A stretch of 45,002 bases of DNA, from NCBI GenBank assembly GCA_011322445.1, contig DRMV01000039.1, forward strand, positions 1 through 45,002, given 5' to 3'. Under the pieces are notes generated by a model that saw nothing but the letters and a program-made list of their open reading frames with translations, was not told the DNA's origin and made no database searches. Position numbers and translations under genes: made by a program. Source of the stretch: Chloroflexota bacterium. GTDB taxonomy: Bacteria; Chloroflexota; Anaerolineae; Anaerolineales; DRMV01. This document shows, in pieces, positions 25,480 through 35,143 of this stretch (its first letter is position 1; each line of letters begins with the position of its first letter).

Positions 25480-25908
25480 ATGCGCTGGTGGGTGTGGCTG
25501 GGCATGCTGAGCATGGCGGTAGCAGCCGGTTGCGGGAAGCCGCCGGCCACGGCGTCGCCAGTGCCGGTTGCAGCCACGCCGACGCCTTCCCCGTTGCCTC
25601 CCCCGCCACACCTCGCGGGCGTGCCGGAAGACGTGCCTCTGATGCCGGGGGCTTACGACGTGCAGGTGCAGAAAGCCGGCACGCTGGTGGTGTATCGCGT
25701 CAAGGCACTCTTGGGGGAAGTGCTGGATTATTACCAAGAGGTGCTGCCGCGCTACGGGTGGCAGCAAACCGCCGCCCAAGACACTGTGGTGGGCTACGTG
25801 GCAAAACTGGCACGCGCCAAACCCGCGGGCGACCGGGTGGTGCTCAGCCTGCGCTACGACGTACGAGGGCACTTCGTGACCGTGGCAATTTCGGTTGCCA
25901 GGCCGTGA
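25480..25908 (+). CDS. hypothetical lipoprotein
   Basis: 142 residues. The signal peptide ends in a lipobox-like VAAGC (about residues 14-18), followed by a Pro/Ala/Thr linker (20-43). The C-terminal roughly 90-residue domain begins GVPEDVPLMPGAYDVQV and contains LGEVLDYYQEVLPRYGW, a pattern seen in short extracellular domains of Chloroflexota lipoproteins. I recognise no enzyme motif. GAGGTG lies seven bases before the ATG. It follows acpP but is separated from it by a terminator. Confidence 0.7.
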   Translation: MRWWVWLGMLSMAVAAGCGKPPATASPVPVAATPTPSPLPPPPHLAGVPEDVPLMPGAYDVQVQKAGTLVVYRVKALLGEVLDYYQEVLPRYGWQQTAAQDTVVGYVAKLARAKPAGDRVVLSLRYDVRGHFVTVAISVARP

Positions 25909-25982
25909 ATTCCCCGGCTCACCCAACCCAAGGGTGGCGCGACGCCCTACGAGCGGTCACGTTCCCCAAACCTTTAGAGCGA

Positions 25983-26017
25983 CAAAAACATCCCCTTGCG
26001 GGTCGCAAGGGGATGTT
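25983..26017 (-). terminator. strong intrinsic terminator after sucD
   Basis: A 14-bp perfect stem AACATCCCCTTGCG / CGCAAGGGGATGTT with a 3-base loop (25987-26017), followed on the minus strand by a run of T. It also reads as a hairpin on the plus strand for the convergent lipoprotein gene. Confidence 0.9.
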
Positions 26018-26042
26018 GCATTTCCTGAGCCTGCGCCGGGGG

Positions 26043-26912
26043 TTACAGGCTCTTGAGAATGTGGGCAATCTCTTCGGGGTGCTTGGCAACTTTCACGCCC
26101 GCGGCTTCGAGGGCTTCCACTTTCTCAGCCGCCGTGCCTTCGCCGCCTTCCACAATGGCGCCCGCATGCCCCATGCGCTTGCCCGGAGGCGCCGTCTGCC
26201 CGGCGATGAAGGCCACCACTGGTTTGGTCATGTGATCGGCGATGTATTGCGCGGCCTTCTGCTCGTCGGTGCCGCCAATCTCGCCGATGAGCACCACTTT
26301 CTCGGTCTGCGGGTCTTCTTCAAACATCTTCAGCGTATCGAGGAAACTGGTGCCGTTGACCGGGTCGCCGCCGATGCCCACAGTGGTGCTGGCACCGATG
26401 CCCAACTGCTTCATGGCGTAAAGCACCTCATAGGTCAGCGTGCCCGAGCGAGAAACCACACCCACGTTGCCCGGAATGGCAATGCTACCGGGGATGATGC
26501 CCACTTTGGCTTCACCGGGGGTCAGCAAACCAGGGCAGTTCGGGCCGACCAGGCGCGAGCCTTTCTGGTCAAGGTAAGCCCGCACGCGCATCATATCCTG
26601 CACCGGGATGCCTTCGGTAATGCACACGATGAGTTCCACGCCTGCGTCGGCGGCCTCGAAAATCGCGTCGGCGGCAAAGCGAGCAGGCACGAAAATCACG
26701 CTGGTGTTTGCGCCGGTGGTTTCCACCGCGGCTTTGACGGTGTCGAACACCGGGATCTTGTCATCGAGCACCCATTGGCCGCCCTTGCCAGGGGTCACGC
26801 CGGCGACCACGTTGGTGCCATAGGCCACCATCTGGGTGGTGTGGAACATGCCTTCACGGCCGGTAATGCCCTGCACGACCAGGCGGGTGTCTTTGTTCAC
26901 TAAGATGCTCAT
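26043..26912 (-). CDS. sucD: succinyl-CoA synthetase alpha subunit
   Basis: Part of the alpha/beta ligase linking succinyl-CoA to succinate with NTP formation in the TCA cycle. 289 residues. The CoA-binding motif [11 protein letters not shown] is near residue 16 and the phospho-histidine His249 lies in [17 protein letters not shown] and [12 protein letters not shown] are family blocks. The start overlaps the sucC stop by ATGA, so the subunits are made in a coupled way. Confidence 0.96.
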   Translation of the reverse strand: MSILVNKDTRLVVQGITGREGMFHTTQMVAYGTNVVAGVTPGKGGQWVLDDKIPVFDTVKAAVETTGANTSVIFVPARFAADAIFEAADAGVELIVCITEGIPVQDMMRVRAYLDQKGSRLVGPNCPGLLTPGEAKVGIIPGSIAIPGNVGVVSRSGTLTYEVLYAMKQLGIGASTTVGIGGDPVNGTSFLDTLKMFEEDPQTEKVVLIGEIGGTDEQKAAQYIADHMTKPVVAFIAGQTAPPGKRMGHAGAIVEGGEGTAAEKVEALEAAGVKVAKHPEEIAHILKSL

Positions 26913-28051
26913 TGGGCACCTCCCTTCGCGGCTGCCACGGCTTTTTGGGCCGCTTCAACCAGGGTGTCAGCGGTAATCATGTTGGCGTTTGCCAACAGGC
27001 GCCGCCCTTCTTCGGCGTTGGTGCCCACAATCCGGGCGACCATCGGGACTTCGGGCTTGACCTCTTCCATCGCGGCCAGAATGCCTTTCGCCACCTCATC
27101 CCCGCGGGTGATGCCGCCGAAGATGTTGATGAGCACAGCCTTGACATTCGGCTCGGAGAGGATGATGCGGAAAGCCGCCGCGACTTTCTCGGCATTCGCA
27201 CCGCCACCAATATCCAGGAAGTTGGCCGGTTCGCCACCATAGAGTTTGATGACGTCCATCGTGGTCATCGCCAGACCCGCGCCGTTGACCATGCAGCCGA
27301 TGTCGCCTTCCAGTTTGATGTAGGAAAGCCCATACTTGCGCGCTTCCACCTCTTCGGGGGCTTCCACATCCAGGTCGCGCATTTCGGCAATGTCGGGGTG
27401 GCGGAAGAGCGCGTTGTCGTCCACAATCATCTTCCCATCCACCGCCAGCACCTTGCCTTCCTCGGTCACAACCAGCGGGTTGATTTCGGCCAGGGTGGCG
27501 TCGCTCTTCTGGTAGGCTTCCCAAAGGCCAAAGCACACCTTGCTGAAATCCTTCCAGTATTCTTTCGGCAGGTCAATGCCCAGGGCCAGGTCGCGCGTCT
27601 GGTAACCGCGCAGCCCCAACAACGGGTCAATGTGAATTTTGATGATCTTCTCGGGGGTCTTGCGGGCAACTTCCTCAATTTCCACACCGCCCTCGGCGGA
27701 AGCCATCATCACCGGCTTGCGGGCTGCCCGGTCGTTGGTGATGCCGAGGTAAATTTCCTTGGCGATGTGGGCGGCCTCGTCCACCAGCACTTTGCGCACC
27801 GGCAGGCCCTTCAATTTCATGGAAAGGATGGCCGTGGCATGGGCTTCGGCTTCTTCAGGGCTGTTGGCGAGTTTGATGCCGCCGGCCTTGCCGCGACCGC
27901 CCACCAGCACCTGCGCCTTAACGACGACGCGGCCACCCAGTTCTGCAGCAATCTCTCGCGCTTCTGCAGCCGTGGCCGCGACGCGCCCCTTCGGAATGGG
28001 GACGCCATACTTCGCAAAAATTTGCTTGGATTGGTACTCGTGTAGTTTCAT
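26909..28051 (-). CDS. sucC: succinyl-CoA synthetase beta subunit
   Basis: 380-residue ATP-grasp subunit that binds nucleotide and pairs with Suc[23 protein letters not shown] is the standard N-terminus (first residues only are needed for recognition). [16 protein letters not shown] is the nucleotide-binding loop, and [11 protein letters not shown] followed by FLDIGGGA forms the phosphate/power-helix region. GGGGAG precedes the ATG. A good extended -10 sits about 55 bases upstream. Confidence 0.96.
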   Translation of the reverse strand: MKLHEYQSKQIFAKYGVPIPKGRVAATAAEAREIAAELGGRVVVKAQVLVGGRGKAGGIKLANSPEEAEAHATAILSMKLKGLPVRKVLVDEAAHIAKEIYLGITNDRAARKPVMMASAEGGVEIEEVARKTPEKIIKIHIDPLLGLRGYQTRDLALGIDLPKEYWKDFSKVCFGLWEAYQKSDATLAEINPLVVTEEGKVLAVDGKMIVDDNALFRHPDIAEMRDLDVEAPEEVEARKYGLSYIKLEGDIGCMVNGAGLAMTTMDVIKLYGGEPANFLDIGGGANAEKVAAAFRIILSEPNVKAVLINIFGGITRGDEVAKGILAAMEEVKPEVPMVARIVGTNAEEGRRLLANANMITADTLVEAAQKAVAAAKGGAQ

Positions 28052-28103
28052 AAAAGCTCCCCGGTTTTCGGGCCGTAGCCCAGGGTTGGGTTGGAACAGC
28101 GGT

Positions 28104-28109
28104 ATTATA
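28104..28109 (-). promoter_or_regulatory. extended -10 promoter element for sucCD
   Basis: On the minus strand GTGGTATAATACC contains TGG plus TATAAT. Just upstream lies an AT-rich stretch with ATTAGTGTAATTAGTGT-like repeats (28130-28160), which may be repeat debris. Confidence 0.6.
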
Positions 28110-28151
28110 CCACTGTTTTCGCATTTGGTCGGATTAGTCTTATTAGTGTAA

Positions 28152-28421
28152 TTAGTGTGATGATTGCGGCGGCTGGCTGAGGAAATGCCCTGCCAGGAGG
28201 AAAGCCGCGGCAGCCGCGGTGCCTACCCAGAAATGCAACACCCCCACCAAGTCCCACCGCCACCCCAGGAAGGAAGCCAACAGATGCCCGCTCCAGAAGC
28301 CTACCCACCCCAATGCCAGGTCGGCCAGCAGACGGAAGGGGCCACCGTTTTTCCAAAGGTGAAAGACTGCACCATAAAGCAACGCCAGCAACGTGCCAAA
28401 AAGAAACGCCGGGAAGGTCAT
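28152..28421 (-). CDS. small membrane protein, hypothetical
   Basis: 89 residues from ATG 28421 (GAGGAGAG eight bases upstream). Three hydrophobic segments are visible: about 2-20 ([20 protein letters not shown]), 30-50 ([23 protein letters not shown]) and 58-78 ([23 protein letters not shown]). No catalytic motif is seen. It lies between mnmA and sucC on the same strand. Probably an integral membrane protein of unknown role. Confidence 0.6.
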   Translation of the reverse strand: MTFPAFLFGTLLALLYGAVFHLWKNGGPFRLLADLALGWVGFWSGHLLASFLGWRWDLVGVLHFWVGTAAAAAFLLAGHFLSQPPQSSH

Positions 28422-28470
28422 TGTTCTCTCCTCAAACCACGGACGGGGAAGGGCTTGCAAGGCTCTTCAA

Positions 28471-29556
28471 TTACTCACTCTCGGCGGCTCGGATGATGAT
28501 GCCACTGCCCAGGCATTCCTCGCCCACATAAACGGCGGCAGCCTGGCCGGGGGTAATGTCGCGCTGGGGGTGGTCGAAAACCACCCGGAAACGCCCCTCA
28601 GCCTGAGGCGTAACCTGTGCCGGTTGGGGACGAGCGGTCGCTCGAATTTGGACCTGCGCCCGGAAGGTCTTTTGCGGCGGGGGCACAATCCAGTTGGCTT
28701 CGGCGGCTTCAAGAATGCGCTGGCCCCGGGCTTCCCGCGGGCCCACGATGAGGGCATTGCGTGCAGCATCTTTGGCAATCACATAAAGCGGGTGAGGCGC
28801 GGCCAGGCCCAGCCCTTTGCGCTGTCCGATGGTGTAGAAAGCCAGCCCGCGATGGGTGCCCAGTTGCCGACCGGCGGTGTCGTAAATGGGGCCGGGGCGC
28901 TCGACCTCAGGCGCATGCCGTCGCAGGAAGTCGCGATAATCACCCCCTGCCAGAAAGCACAAATCCTGGCTATCGGGGCGGTTCGCCACCGGCAGGTGGA
29001 AGGCGCGCGCCATCTGGCGCACCTTGTCTTTCGTGTAAGCGCCAATGGGCAACAAAGTGTGCCGCAGTTGCGCTTGCGTCAGGCGACTGAGGACATACGA
29101 CTGATCTTTGCCCGCATCCACGCCCCGAAGCAAATGGACGTCACCGGCAGCATCCCGTTCCAGGCGGGCATAATGGCCGGTTGCCATCCAATCGGCCCCC
29201 AGGGCCTGCGCATGCTGCCACAACAAACCCCAACGGATTTCCCGATTGCACACCAGGCAGGGGTTCGGCGTGACGCCGCCGGTATAGCCTTCCAAAAAAT
29301 ATTGCACCACCGTTTCCCGGAAGGCCTGCCGGGCATCGATCAGGTGAAAAGGAATATCCAACTGGCGGGCGATATGGCGGGCCAAATCGGTGGCTTCGAT
29401 AGTACAGCAACGGTTTTCAGCCTCCCGCCCCGGCTCGGTCCACAGCCGCAACATCACGCCAAAAACGCGGTAGCCTTCAGCGCGCAGCAAGGCGGCAGCG
29501 ACGGAACTATCTACGCCGCCGCTCATGGCAACGGCTACAGTCGGTAACGTGGTCAT
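28471..29556 (-). CDS. mnmA: tRNA-specific 2-thiouridylase
   Basis: MnmA installs the 2-thio group on U34 of Lys, Glu and Gln tRNAs using ATP and a persulfide carrier. 361 residues with PP-loop SGGVDSS (about 11-17), the catalytic cysteines in NPCLVCNR and in DLCFLAGG, TGHYAR, and YTIGQRKGLG at the start of the C-terminal domains. The ATG at 29556 is taken as start because the conserved part begins there. No ribosome site is visible. A -10-like box lies only six bases upstream, suggesting a leaderless message. Confidence 0.95.
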   Translation of the reverse strand: MTTLPTVAVAMSGGVDSSVAAALLRAEGYRVFGVMLRLWTEPGREAENRCCTIEATDLARHIARQLDIPFHLIDARQAFRETVVQYFLEGYTGGVTPNPCLVCNREIRWGLLWQHAQALGADWMATGHYARLERDAAGDVHLLRGVDAGKDQSYVLSRLTQAQLRHTLLPIGAYTKDKVRQMARAFHLPVANRPDSQDLCFLAGGDYRDFLRRHAPEVERPGPIYDTAGRQLGTHRGLAFYTIGQRKGLGLAAPHPLYVIAKDAARNALIVGPREARGQRILEAAEANWIVPPPQKTFRAQVQIRATARPQPAQVTPQAEGRFRVVFDHPQRDITPGQAAAVYVGEECLGSGIIIRAAESE

Positions 29557-29562
29557 GCTGAA

Positions 29563-29568
29563 ATTGTA
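29563..29568 (-). promoter_or_regulatory. candidate -10 box for mnmA, abutting the start codon
   Basis: TACAAT on the minus strand with six bases between it and the ATG. It is the same arrangement as pyrD. Confidence 0.45.
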
Positions 29569-29640
29569 ACGTGCTTTCCGCGCAAAAGGCGCATTCCCCG
29601 CAAGAGGCCTTCCCCACCTGCGGGTGTGCTCCCTCACCGC

Positions 29641-29664
29641 GAGGAGCACTCAAATGTTGTGAAA
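29641..29664 (-). repeat. short dispersed intergenic motif, copy 2 (inverted)
   Basis: On the minus strand TTCACAAC-N3-TGAGTGCTCC, matching the copy at 121-143 with one gap. The gap 29557-30010 (454 bases) contains this copy, a nested palindrome and copy 3. I see no gene in it. Confidence 0.45.
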
Positions 29665-29768
29665 AGGTGCTCATGGCTCCAACGGTGAGCATTTCGCCAT
29701 GAATCGCTTGCCTACAGGCTCACCAAGGGAGTACAGCACGACCTACTTTCATAGCAGCTTGTTGGGAA

Positions 29769-29899
29769 ATCTCACCCCTCCCCCCCGCTGAGGCTTGCCC
29801 TGCACTCATGCTTTGGGCAAGCCTCAGCCAGCCCCCTCCCCTCCCTTGAGCAAGGGAGGGGAGGGGGTGACGCCGCAGGCGGCGGGGGTGGGGTGAGAT
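29769..29899. repeat. nested palindromic element upstream of the LysK-like gene
   Basis: Outer arms ATCTCACCCC / GGGGTGAGAT (29769-29778 and 29890-29899) enclose two hairpins: TGAGGCTTGCCC / GGGCAAGCCTCA (29789-29800, 29815-29826), and a perfect 17-bp stem CCCCCTCCCCTCCCTTG with its complement (29832-29848, 29851-29867). The layout is like a MITE or REP-type element. Similar CCCCTCCCC palindromes occur at 17860-17883. Confidence 0.7.
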
Positions 29900-29911
29900 C
29901 CTCTTGGAACT

Positions 29912-29934
29912 TTCTACAACTCGTGAGTGCCCCA
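29912..29934 (+). repeat. short dispersed intergenic motif, copy 3
   Basis: TTCTACAACTCGTGAGTGCCCC, matching copy 1 at 9 plus 7 consecutive bases with a 3-base variable centre. It lies just right of the nested palindrome. Confidence 0.5.
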
Positions 29935-30010
29935 TCACTGCGCAAAAGTGCAACAACCCGCCCATTTTGTGGTATGGTTGAGTATCTCGCGCTTCAAGAA
30001 AGGAGAGAGC

Positions 30011-31096
30011 ATGCTCCCCTACCCCACCGATCTGAAAACCCTCTGGACGCTGGTCAGCCACTATTCCCCCAGCGGGCAGGAAACCGCCGCGGTGGACGCT
30101 TTGCTCACCCGTTTCCAGGAACTTGGCTATACGAAGGCGTTCCGCGACGAAGCAGGCAACGCCATCGGTGTGATAGGCGATGGGCCCCGCCAAATCATCT
30201 TGCTGGGGCATATCGATACCGTGCCCGGCAAAATCCCTGCGCGGGTCGAAACCTTACCCGACGAGGGCGAGGTACTCTTTGGCCGTGGCAGCGTGGACGC
30301 GAAAGGGCCGCTGGCAGCCTTCACCGACGCAGCAGCCGCCGCGGGGCCGCAAGCAGGCTGGCAAATCATCGTCATCGGCGCGGTCGACGAGGAACGGGAG
30401 TCGGTGGGGGCGCGCTTCGTGGCGCAGCAGGCTGACTATCACCCCGAGTACGCCATCATCGGCGAGCCGAGCAGCTGGCAACGGGTGACGTTGGGCTACA
30501 AAGGCAGCGCGCGGGCGGTAGTGCGCTTCGAGCGCCCTTTGAGCCATACCGCTTCCGCGGAAACCAGCGCCCCCGAAATGGCCTGTGCGTGGTGGCAGCG
30601 CCTGAGCGCCGAAGTGACTGCCCGAAACACCGACCGTCCTCGCGCTTTCGACCGCTTGCAGCCTTCGCTGCGAGGGCTGACCTCCGGCGACGATGGCTTC
30701 ACCGAGTGGGCTGAACTGCATCTCGGCTGTCGGTTACCCCCCGACATTGCCCCCCAGGCATGGTATGACCTGCTGACCCGCCTCGACCCGCAGGGGCAAG
30801 TGACGCCGCAAGGGTATGCCATTGCCGCCTACCGGGGCGAGAAACGCACGCCGCTGACGCGGGCCTTCCTGGGGGCCATTCGCGCGGCCGGCGGCAAGCC
30901 CGGCTTCGTAGTCAAAACCGGCACCGCCGACCTGAACATCGTTGCGCCGGTATGGGGCTGCCCGGCCGTGGCCTACGGGCCGGGCGATAGCAGCCTTGAC
31001 CACACACCGCACGAACATCTGCCCCTGGAAGATTACCGCAAAGCCGTGGCCGTGCTCACCGGCGTGCTGACGCGCCTTACATCGCCCGCCTCATGA
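30011..31096 (+). CDS. lysK: M20-family hydrolase, probable [LysW]-lysine/ornithine hydrolase
   Basis: 361-residue di-zinc amidohydrolase. Metal ligands and catalytic residues are seen in GHIDTVPG (His67, Asp69), [10 protein letters not shown] (Asp96) and GAVDEERES (Glu127/Glu128), with the C-terminal [14 protein letters not shown] supplying the last histidine. Sequence style best fits LysK, which releases lysine or ornithine from the amino-carrier protein LysW. Other M20 deacylases remain possible because no lysW, lysX, lysZ or lysY gene is adjacent. AGGAGAG lies six bases before the ATG. The stop overlaps the permease gene by ATGA. Confidence 0.82.
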   Translation: MLPYPTDLKTLWTLVSHYSPSGQETAAVDALLTRFQELGYTKAFRDEAGNAIGVIGDGPRQIILLGHIDTVPGKIPARVETLPDEGEVLFGRGSVDAKGPLAAFTDAAAAAGPQAGWQIIVIGAVDEERESVGARFVAQQADYHPEYAIIGEPSSWQRVTLGYKGSARAVVRFERPLSHTASAETSAPEMACAWWQRLSAEVTARNTDRPRAFDRLQPSLRGLTSGDDGFTEWAELHLGCRLPPDIAPQAWYDLLTRLDPQGQVTPQGYAIAAYRGEKRTPLTRAFLGAIRAAGGKPGFVVKTGTADLNIVAPVWGCPAVAYGPGDSSLDHTPHEHLPLEDYRKAVAVLTGVLTRLTSPAS

Positions 31097-31809
31097 ACAC
31101 CACATTGATCGCCACAGCCATGATTCTGGCGCTGGCCGCCTTTACGCAAAGCCTGACCGGCTTTGGGCTGGCGCTGGTTTCCATGCCCTTGCTGAGCATG
31201 GTTATGAGCCTGCCGCAAGCCACGGCGCTGGTTGCAGTAGTGAGCCTGGGGGTGGAAGTCGTCATCTTGTGGCAGCATCGCGCCCATTTGCGCTGGCAGC
31301 CGGTGCGACGCCTGATTTTGGCTTCGTGGATTGGTGTGCCGCTGGGGGTTGTGCTGCTACGGCAGTTGCCGGAAGCCTGGCTGCTGCACGGCCTGGGGGC
31401 GCTGCTTGCGGCCTATGGCCTGTATGCCCTCAGCGGGAAGCCCCTTCCCAGCCTGCAGCGCGCGGGGTGGGGCTGGGCGGCCGGGTTGGCTGCAGGGGCG
31501 TTGGGCGGCGCTTACAACACCTCAGGGCCGCCGGTCATCCTTTACGGTCACGCGCGCGGTTGGCCGCCCCAGGCTTTCAAAGCCAACCTGCAGGCCTTCT
31601 TCCTCGCGAGCAGCAGCATGGTCTTTGGCGCGCACCTTCTGGCGGGCGATATTGGCGCAGCCACGTGGGCCCAGGCCGCCGCCGCGGTGCCTGCCCTTGC
31701 CCTGGGCCTGTGGGCAGGCCACCGGGCGGCTGCTTTCCTACCGCCGGCACGCTTTCGCAAGGTGGTGTTGGTCGCCCTGGTGCTGCTGGGGCTGAAAATG
31801 TTGTGGTGA
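31093..31809 (+). CDS. TauE/SafE-family membrane permease
   Basis: 238 residues, mostly hydrophobic, with about seven or eight membrane segments. The repeated glycine-rich motifs TGFGLALVSMPLL (near 22-34) and LAAGALGGAYNTSGPPVILYG (near 133-153) are the two inverted halves typical of the TauE/SafE (sulfite/organosulfonate exporter) family. Starts within the stop of the LysK-like gene (ATGA). Substrate unknown; the overlap hints at co-expression but not at a shared substrate. Confidence 0.85.
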   Translation: MNTTLIATAMILALAAFTQSLTGFGLALVSMPLLSMVMSLPQATALVAVVSLGVEVVILWQHRAHLRWQPVRRLILASWIGVPLGVVLLRQLPEAWLLHGLGALLAAYGLYALSGKPLPSLQRAGWGWAAGLAAGALGGAYNTSGPPVILYGHARGWPPQAFKANLQAFFLASSSMVFGAHLLAGDIGAATWAQAAAAVPALALGLWAGHRAAAFLPPARFRKVVLVALVLLGLKMLW

Positions 31810-31813
31810 AAAG

Positions 31814-32248
31814 TTATCCTTCTGCCCGAGTGCCACGGGCAGCCACCAACCGCTGATAGGCCCCCTCCCAGGCGCCTTCCAGTTTCAGGCGTTTGGGCAC
31901 ATTGATATGCCCCACATGCGCAAACACCTGGGCCGCTACCTGCGCGATCTCATCCCAATCCTGTGCCAGCACGGCTTCCTGCATGGCGCGCTGCAACTGC
32001 GCTGCCCAACGCCATTCCATACGAAAGCGGTCGGCCTTCACCCAATAGCCGCGCTTTTCCCACGGAACGGTAGTCTCTTCCACCAGATCGGCCAGTGCGC
32101 CCAGCAACTCGGCGATGAATGCCGCCAAATCGAGGGTGCGGGCATCGGGGCGGGTTTGGGTCATCAATTCCCGCAAAGCCGCCCCTAACATCTGTAACAA
32201 ACGCCGACGGCGCTTGCCCACGCCGTCGGTCTGAATGACGCGACTCAT
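31814..32248 (-). CDS. hypothetical protein, conserved-looking
   Basis: 144 residues from ATG 32248 with AAGGAG seven bases upstream. A basic N-terminus (GKRRRRLLQML) precedes a largely helical protein. The segment LEETTVPWEKRGYWVKADRFRM is not repeated elsewhere in the window and is written here only in part: VPWEKRGYWVKADRFR. The end, HVGHINVPKRLKLEGAWE, may be the conserved core. No known domain or membrane segment is recognised. It converges with the permease gene (4-base gap) and diverges from feo. Confidence 0.65.
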   Translation of the reverse strand: MSRVIQTDGVGKRRRRLLQMLGAALRELMTQTRPDARTLDLAAFIAELLGALADLVEETTVPWEKRGYWVKADRFRMEWRWAAQLQRAMQEAVLAQDWDEIAQVAAQVFAHVGHINVPKRLKLEGAWEGAYQRLVAARGTRAEG

Positions 32249-32278
32249 TGGCGCTCCTTGTGAAGAAATGCAAGCGGA

Positions 32279-32286
32279 ATTATAAT
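32279..32286. promoter_or_regulatory. ATTATAAT element between the hypothetical gene and feo
   Basis: This palindromic octamer gives TATAAT on both strands (minus 32279-32284, plus 32281-32286). The minus-strand reading is a plausible -10 for the 144-residue hypothetical gene, 31 bases before its ATG. To the right is a hairpin CGGGCGG/CCGCCCG (about 32298-32318). Confidence 0.4.
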
Positions 32287-32337
32287 CGGAAAGCCGCGGG
32301 CGGGGAAGCCACCGCCCGTGAATTTTTATGATTATGG

Positions 32338-32343
32338 TATAAT
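32338..32343 (+). promoter_or_regulatory. extended -10 promoter of the feo operon with a possible iron-regulator half-site
   Basis: ATGGTATAAT is a TGN-extended -10. Eleven bases downstream, 32355-32373 reads TTCGGGCTAAGCAACCTAC; its right half (AACCTA) matches a DtxR/IdeR-type half-site and its left half is poor. A CGGGGC/GCCCCG hairpin lies in the leader (about 32376-32395). Confidence 0.5.
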
Positions 32344-32419
32344 TTATTCGCCCATTCGGGCTAAGCAACCTACAGCGGGGCCCGCGCGCCCCGATAAACC
32401 TGTCGTTTCGGAGGACATC

Positions 32420-32692
32420 GTGGCCGCCACGACCACCAGGCAAGTGCCCCTGAGCGCCCTCACGCCGGGCCAAAAAGGCGTGATTACTGCGATTCGCACC
32501 AGCGGGCCACTGCGCCGCCGCCTGCTGGATATGGGACTGGTGCGGGGGGAAATCGTGTATGTGGAACGGGTCGCGCCCCTGGGCGACCCGGTGGAGTATA
32601 CGGTCAAAGGCTCTCACCTCTCGCTCCGGCGGAAAGATGCCGCCGACATCATCGTCGAAATCGCCGAGGCGGAGCGCGCCCATGAGCCCTGA
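32420..32692 (+). CDS. feoA: FeoA-domain protein, first copy
   Basis: A 90-residue SH3-like FeoA protein that supports ferrous iron uptake by FeoB. Typical motifs: LTPGQKGVITAIRTSGPLRRRLLDMGLVRGE and later GDPVEYTVKGSHLSLRRKDA (shown in parts). GTG at 32420 is chosen as start because CGGAGGAC precedes it, and the earlier ATG at 32318 lies upstream of the promoter. The gene overlaps the second feoA by 11 bases. Confidence 0.88.
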   Translation: MAATTTRQVPLSALTPGQKGVITAIRTSGPLRRRLLDMGLVRGEIVYVERVAPLGDPVEYTVKGSHLSLRRKDAADIIVEIAEAERAHEP

Positions 32693-32942
32693 ACCCGTAC
32701 TGCCCCTCACCATGCTGCCACCTGGGCGGCCAGCCCGCATCGTTGAAGTGCGCGCCGGGCGTCACCTGAAAGAGCGCCTCGCCGGGCTGGGGCTGTTGCC
32801 CGGCAACACGGTGCAGGTGTTACGCGATAACGGCGGGCCATTGCTGCTGGCCGTTGGCGAAACGCGCCTCGCTTTGGGGCGCGGCATGGCCCACAAAATT
32901 CTGGTCACCGAAACCGCCCCGCAAGGAGAACCCGCACGATGA
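32682..32942 (+). CDS. feoA: FeoA-domain protein, second copy
   Basis: An 86-residue second FeoA-type protein. [22 protein letters not shown], then [12 protein letters not shown] and [18 protein letters not shown], are the family pattern. It overlaps feoA1 at its start and feoB at its end (ATGA). Having two FeoA proteins before one FeoB is a known arrangement; the two copies differ clearly in sequence and may have separate roles. Confidence 0.85.
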   Translation: MSPEPVLPLTMLPPGRPARIVEVRAGRHLKERLAGLGLLPGNTVQVLRDNGGPLLLAVGETRLALGRGMAHKILVTETAPQGEPAR

Positions 32943-35143
32943 CCACCTCTCGCCGCCTGCGGGTTGCCCTTGCAGGCAACCCCAACGCTGGCAAAAGCAC
33001 GGTTTTCAACGCGCTAACCGGCGCGCACCAGCACGTCGGCAACTGGCCGGGCAAAACGGTCGAAAAAAAAGAAGGCTTCTACCGCTATCGTGACCTGGTG
33101 GTGGAAATCGTCGACCTGCCGGGCACTTACAGCCTTTCGGCCTATTCGCCCGAAGAGCGCATTGCTCAAGAGTTCATCACCGAGGAACACCCCGACGTCG
33201 TGGTCAACGTCGTCGACGCCTCGAACCTGGAGCGCAACCTCTACCTCACGGCACAACTGCTGGAAATCGGGGCGCCGATGATCATTGTACTCAACATGGC
33301 CGATGTGGCCGAACAATTGGGCTACAAAATCGACATCGGAAAGTTTGCCCAACTGGTCGGCGTGCCGGTGCTCACCGCAGTGGCGAGCAAGGAAATTGGC
33401 ATCGAGGCGCTGCGCGAACAAATTCACCATGCTGCCGAAGCGCCCGAATTCCACACCCCGCCGCCCGACGTGTTGCAATATGACCACGAACTGGAAAAAG
33501 CCGTGCGCCGTCTCACCGAGGCGCTGGAAACCCTTCCCGACCTGCAAGGCTACCGCCCGCGCTGGCTGGCCGTCAAACTCATCGAAGGCGACGAACAAGC
33601 CCAGCGGGTCGTGCAGAACGCCCCCGGCGGTGACGCCGTGCTGACGTTGCTGCCCAAAGTCATGCACAAACTGCAAAGGGTCTATGGCGAAGACGTAGAC
33701 ATCGCCCTGGCCGATGCCCGCTATGCTTTTGTGCGCGGCCTGGCGCGGCAGGTGCTCACCCTGCCCAAACATCCGCCCCGCACCCTCTCCGACCGTATTG
33801 ACCAAATTGTCACCAATCGCTGGCTGGGCATCCCGCTCTTCCTCTTCTTCATGTACCTGATGTTCAGCCTGGTGCAGAATGTATCGGCGCCTTTCATGGA
33901 TTGGATCGACAGCATCATCAGCGGCCCCATCACCACCTGGACCCTGGCCGGGCTGCTGGCGCTCCACGCTCCCCAGTGGCTGGTCTCGCTCATCGTCGAT
34001 GGCGCCATCGCGGGCGTCGGCAGCGTGCTGACGTTCATTCCCAGCCTGATGGTGATGTTTTTCGCCCTGGCCTTCATGGAAGACAGCGGCTACCTGGCTC
34101 GCGCGGCCTTTGTCATGGATAAGGCCATGGCTTTCCTGGGACTCAACGGGCGGGCTTTCATCCCCATGATTTTGGGCTTCGGCTGCAATGTGCCCGCCGT
34201 GTATGCCACCCGCACCATCGAAAACCGCGCTGCGCGGGTGCTCACTGGGCTGCTAATTCCCTTCATGTCGTGCTCCGCGCGCCTGCCAGTCTATGTGGTC
34301 TTCGGCATGGCCTTTTTCGGCAAAGATGCCGGCCTGGTGGTGTGGAGCCTGTACCTGGTAGGCATCGTAGTGGCAGCCCTGGCAGGCTGGGCACTTTCCC
34401 TGCTGGTGTTCCCCGACGTCCACAAAAGCGTGTTCGTTCTGGAACTTCCCCGCTATCGCCTGCCTACCTGGCAAGGGCTGTGGCTGCACACCTGGGAGCA
34501 CACTTCCGAATTCATCCGCAAAGCGGGCACCGTGATTCTGAGCATTGCCATTCTGCTGTGGTTCCTGCTCAACCTGCCGTGGGGCGTGCAAAACCCAGGC
34601 GACAGTTACTTCGGCAAAGTCAGCCATGCGCTGGCGCCCATTTACGAACCGGCGGGCTTTGGCACCTGGCAGGCCGCGGGGGCGCTGATTTCCGGCTTCG
34701 TGGCAAAAGAAGTGGTCATTTCCACCATGTCGCAAATCTACATCGGCGAGCAAGAGGCCAAGCGCTCCCAAGAGCCGCCTACCCTCCATCCGCTGGAAGA
34801 CGCCAAGACCATCGTGGTCGGCTTTGGGGAAGCCTCGTGGAAAGCCGCCAAAGCCCTGCTCGACAGCCTGACCCCTGGCGTCCACCTCTTCCCGGCAGCG
34901 TCGGGCGATGAAGGCAACCAGACCGAACTCAGCCGTGCGCTACACAAAGCCTTCACGCCCCTGAGCGCCCTGGCCTTCCTCGTCTATGTGCTGCTCTACA
35001 CGCCTTGCATGGCCACGGTGGCAGCCCAAGCGCAGGAATACGGCTGGCAGTGGGCGCTCTTCTCGGTGGGGCTGGGGCTAACCACCGCCTGGCTGCTGGC
35101 AACCGCCGTCTTCCAGGCGGGCCGCTTATTGGGGGTAGGCTGA
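32939..35143 (+). CDS. feoB: ferrous iron transport protein B
   Basis: 734-residue GTP-dependent Fe(II) transporter of the cytoplasmic membrane. The N-terminal G domain has G1 GNPNAGKS (13-20), the switch region [13 protein letters not shown]3 DLPGTYS and G4 NMAD. A helical GDI-like spacer follows (about 175-270). The membrane part starts near residue 295 and contains Gate motifs such as [16 protein letters not shown] and [13 protein letters not shown] with the conserved cysteines. The C-terminal [16 protein letters not shown] is typical. Overlaps feoA2 and touches feoC. Confidence 0.96.
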   Translation: MTTSRRLRVALAGNPNAGKSTVFNALTGAHQHVGNWPGKTVEKKEGFYRYRDLVVEIVDLPGTYSLSAYSPEERIAQEFITEEHPDVVVNVVDASNLERNLYLTAQLLEIGAPMIIVLNMADVAEQLGYKIDIGKFAQLVGVPVLTAVASKEIGIEALREQIHHAAEAPEFHTPPPDVLQYDHELEKAVRRLTEALETLPDLQGYRPRWLAVKLIEGDEQAQRVVQNAPGGDAVLTLLPKVMHKLQRVYGEDVDIALADARYAFVRGLARQVLTLPKHPPRTLSDRIDQIVTNRWLGIPLFLFFMYLMFSLVQNVSAPFMDWIDSIISGPITTWTLAGLLALHAPQWLVSLIVDGAIAGVGSVLTFIPSLMVMFFALAFMEDSGYLARAAFVMDKAMAFLGLNGRAFIPMILGFGCNVPAVYATRTIENRAARVLTGLLIPFMSCSARLPVYVVFGMAFFGKDAGLVVWSLYLVGIVVAALAGWALSLLVFPDVHKSVFVLELPRYRLPTWQGLWLHTWEHTSEFIRKAGTVILSIAILLWFLLNLPWGVQNPGDSYFGKVSHALAPIYEPAGFGTWQAAGALISGFVAKEVVISTMSQIYIGEQEAKRSQEPPTLHPLEDAKTIVVGFGEASWKAAKALLDSLTPGVHLFPAASGDEGNQTELSRALHKAFTPLSALAFLVYVLLYTPCMATVAAQAQEYGWQWALFSVGLGLTTAWLLATAVFQAGRLLGVG

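Noticed and set aside
32318-32419. Upstream ATG start for the first feoA
   Set aside because: That ATG lies before the TATAAT promoter box. The GTG at 32420 has a good ribosome site and begins the conserved domain.
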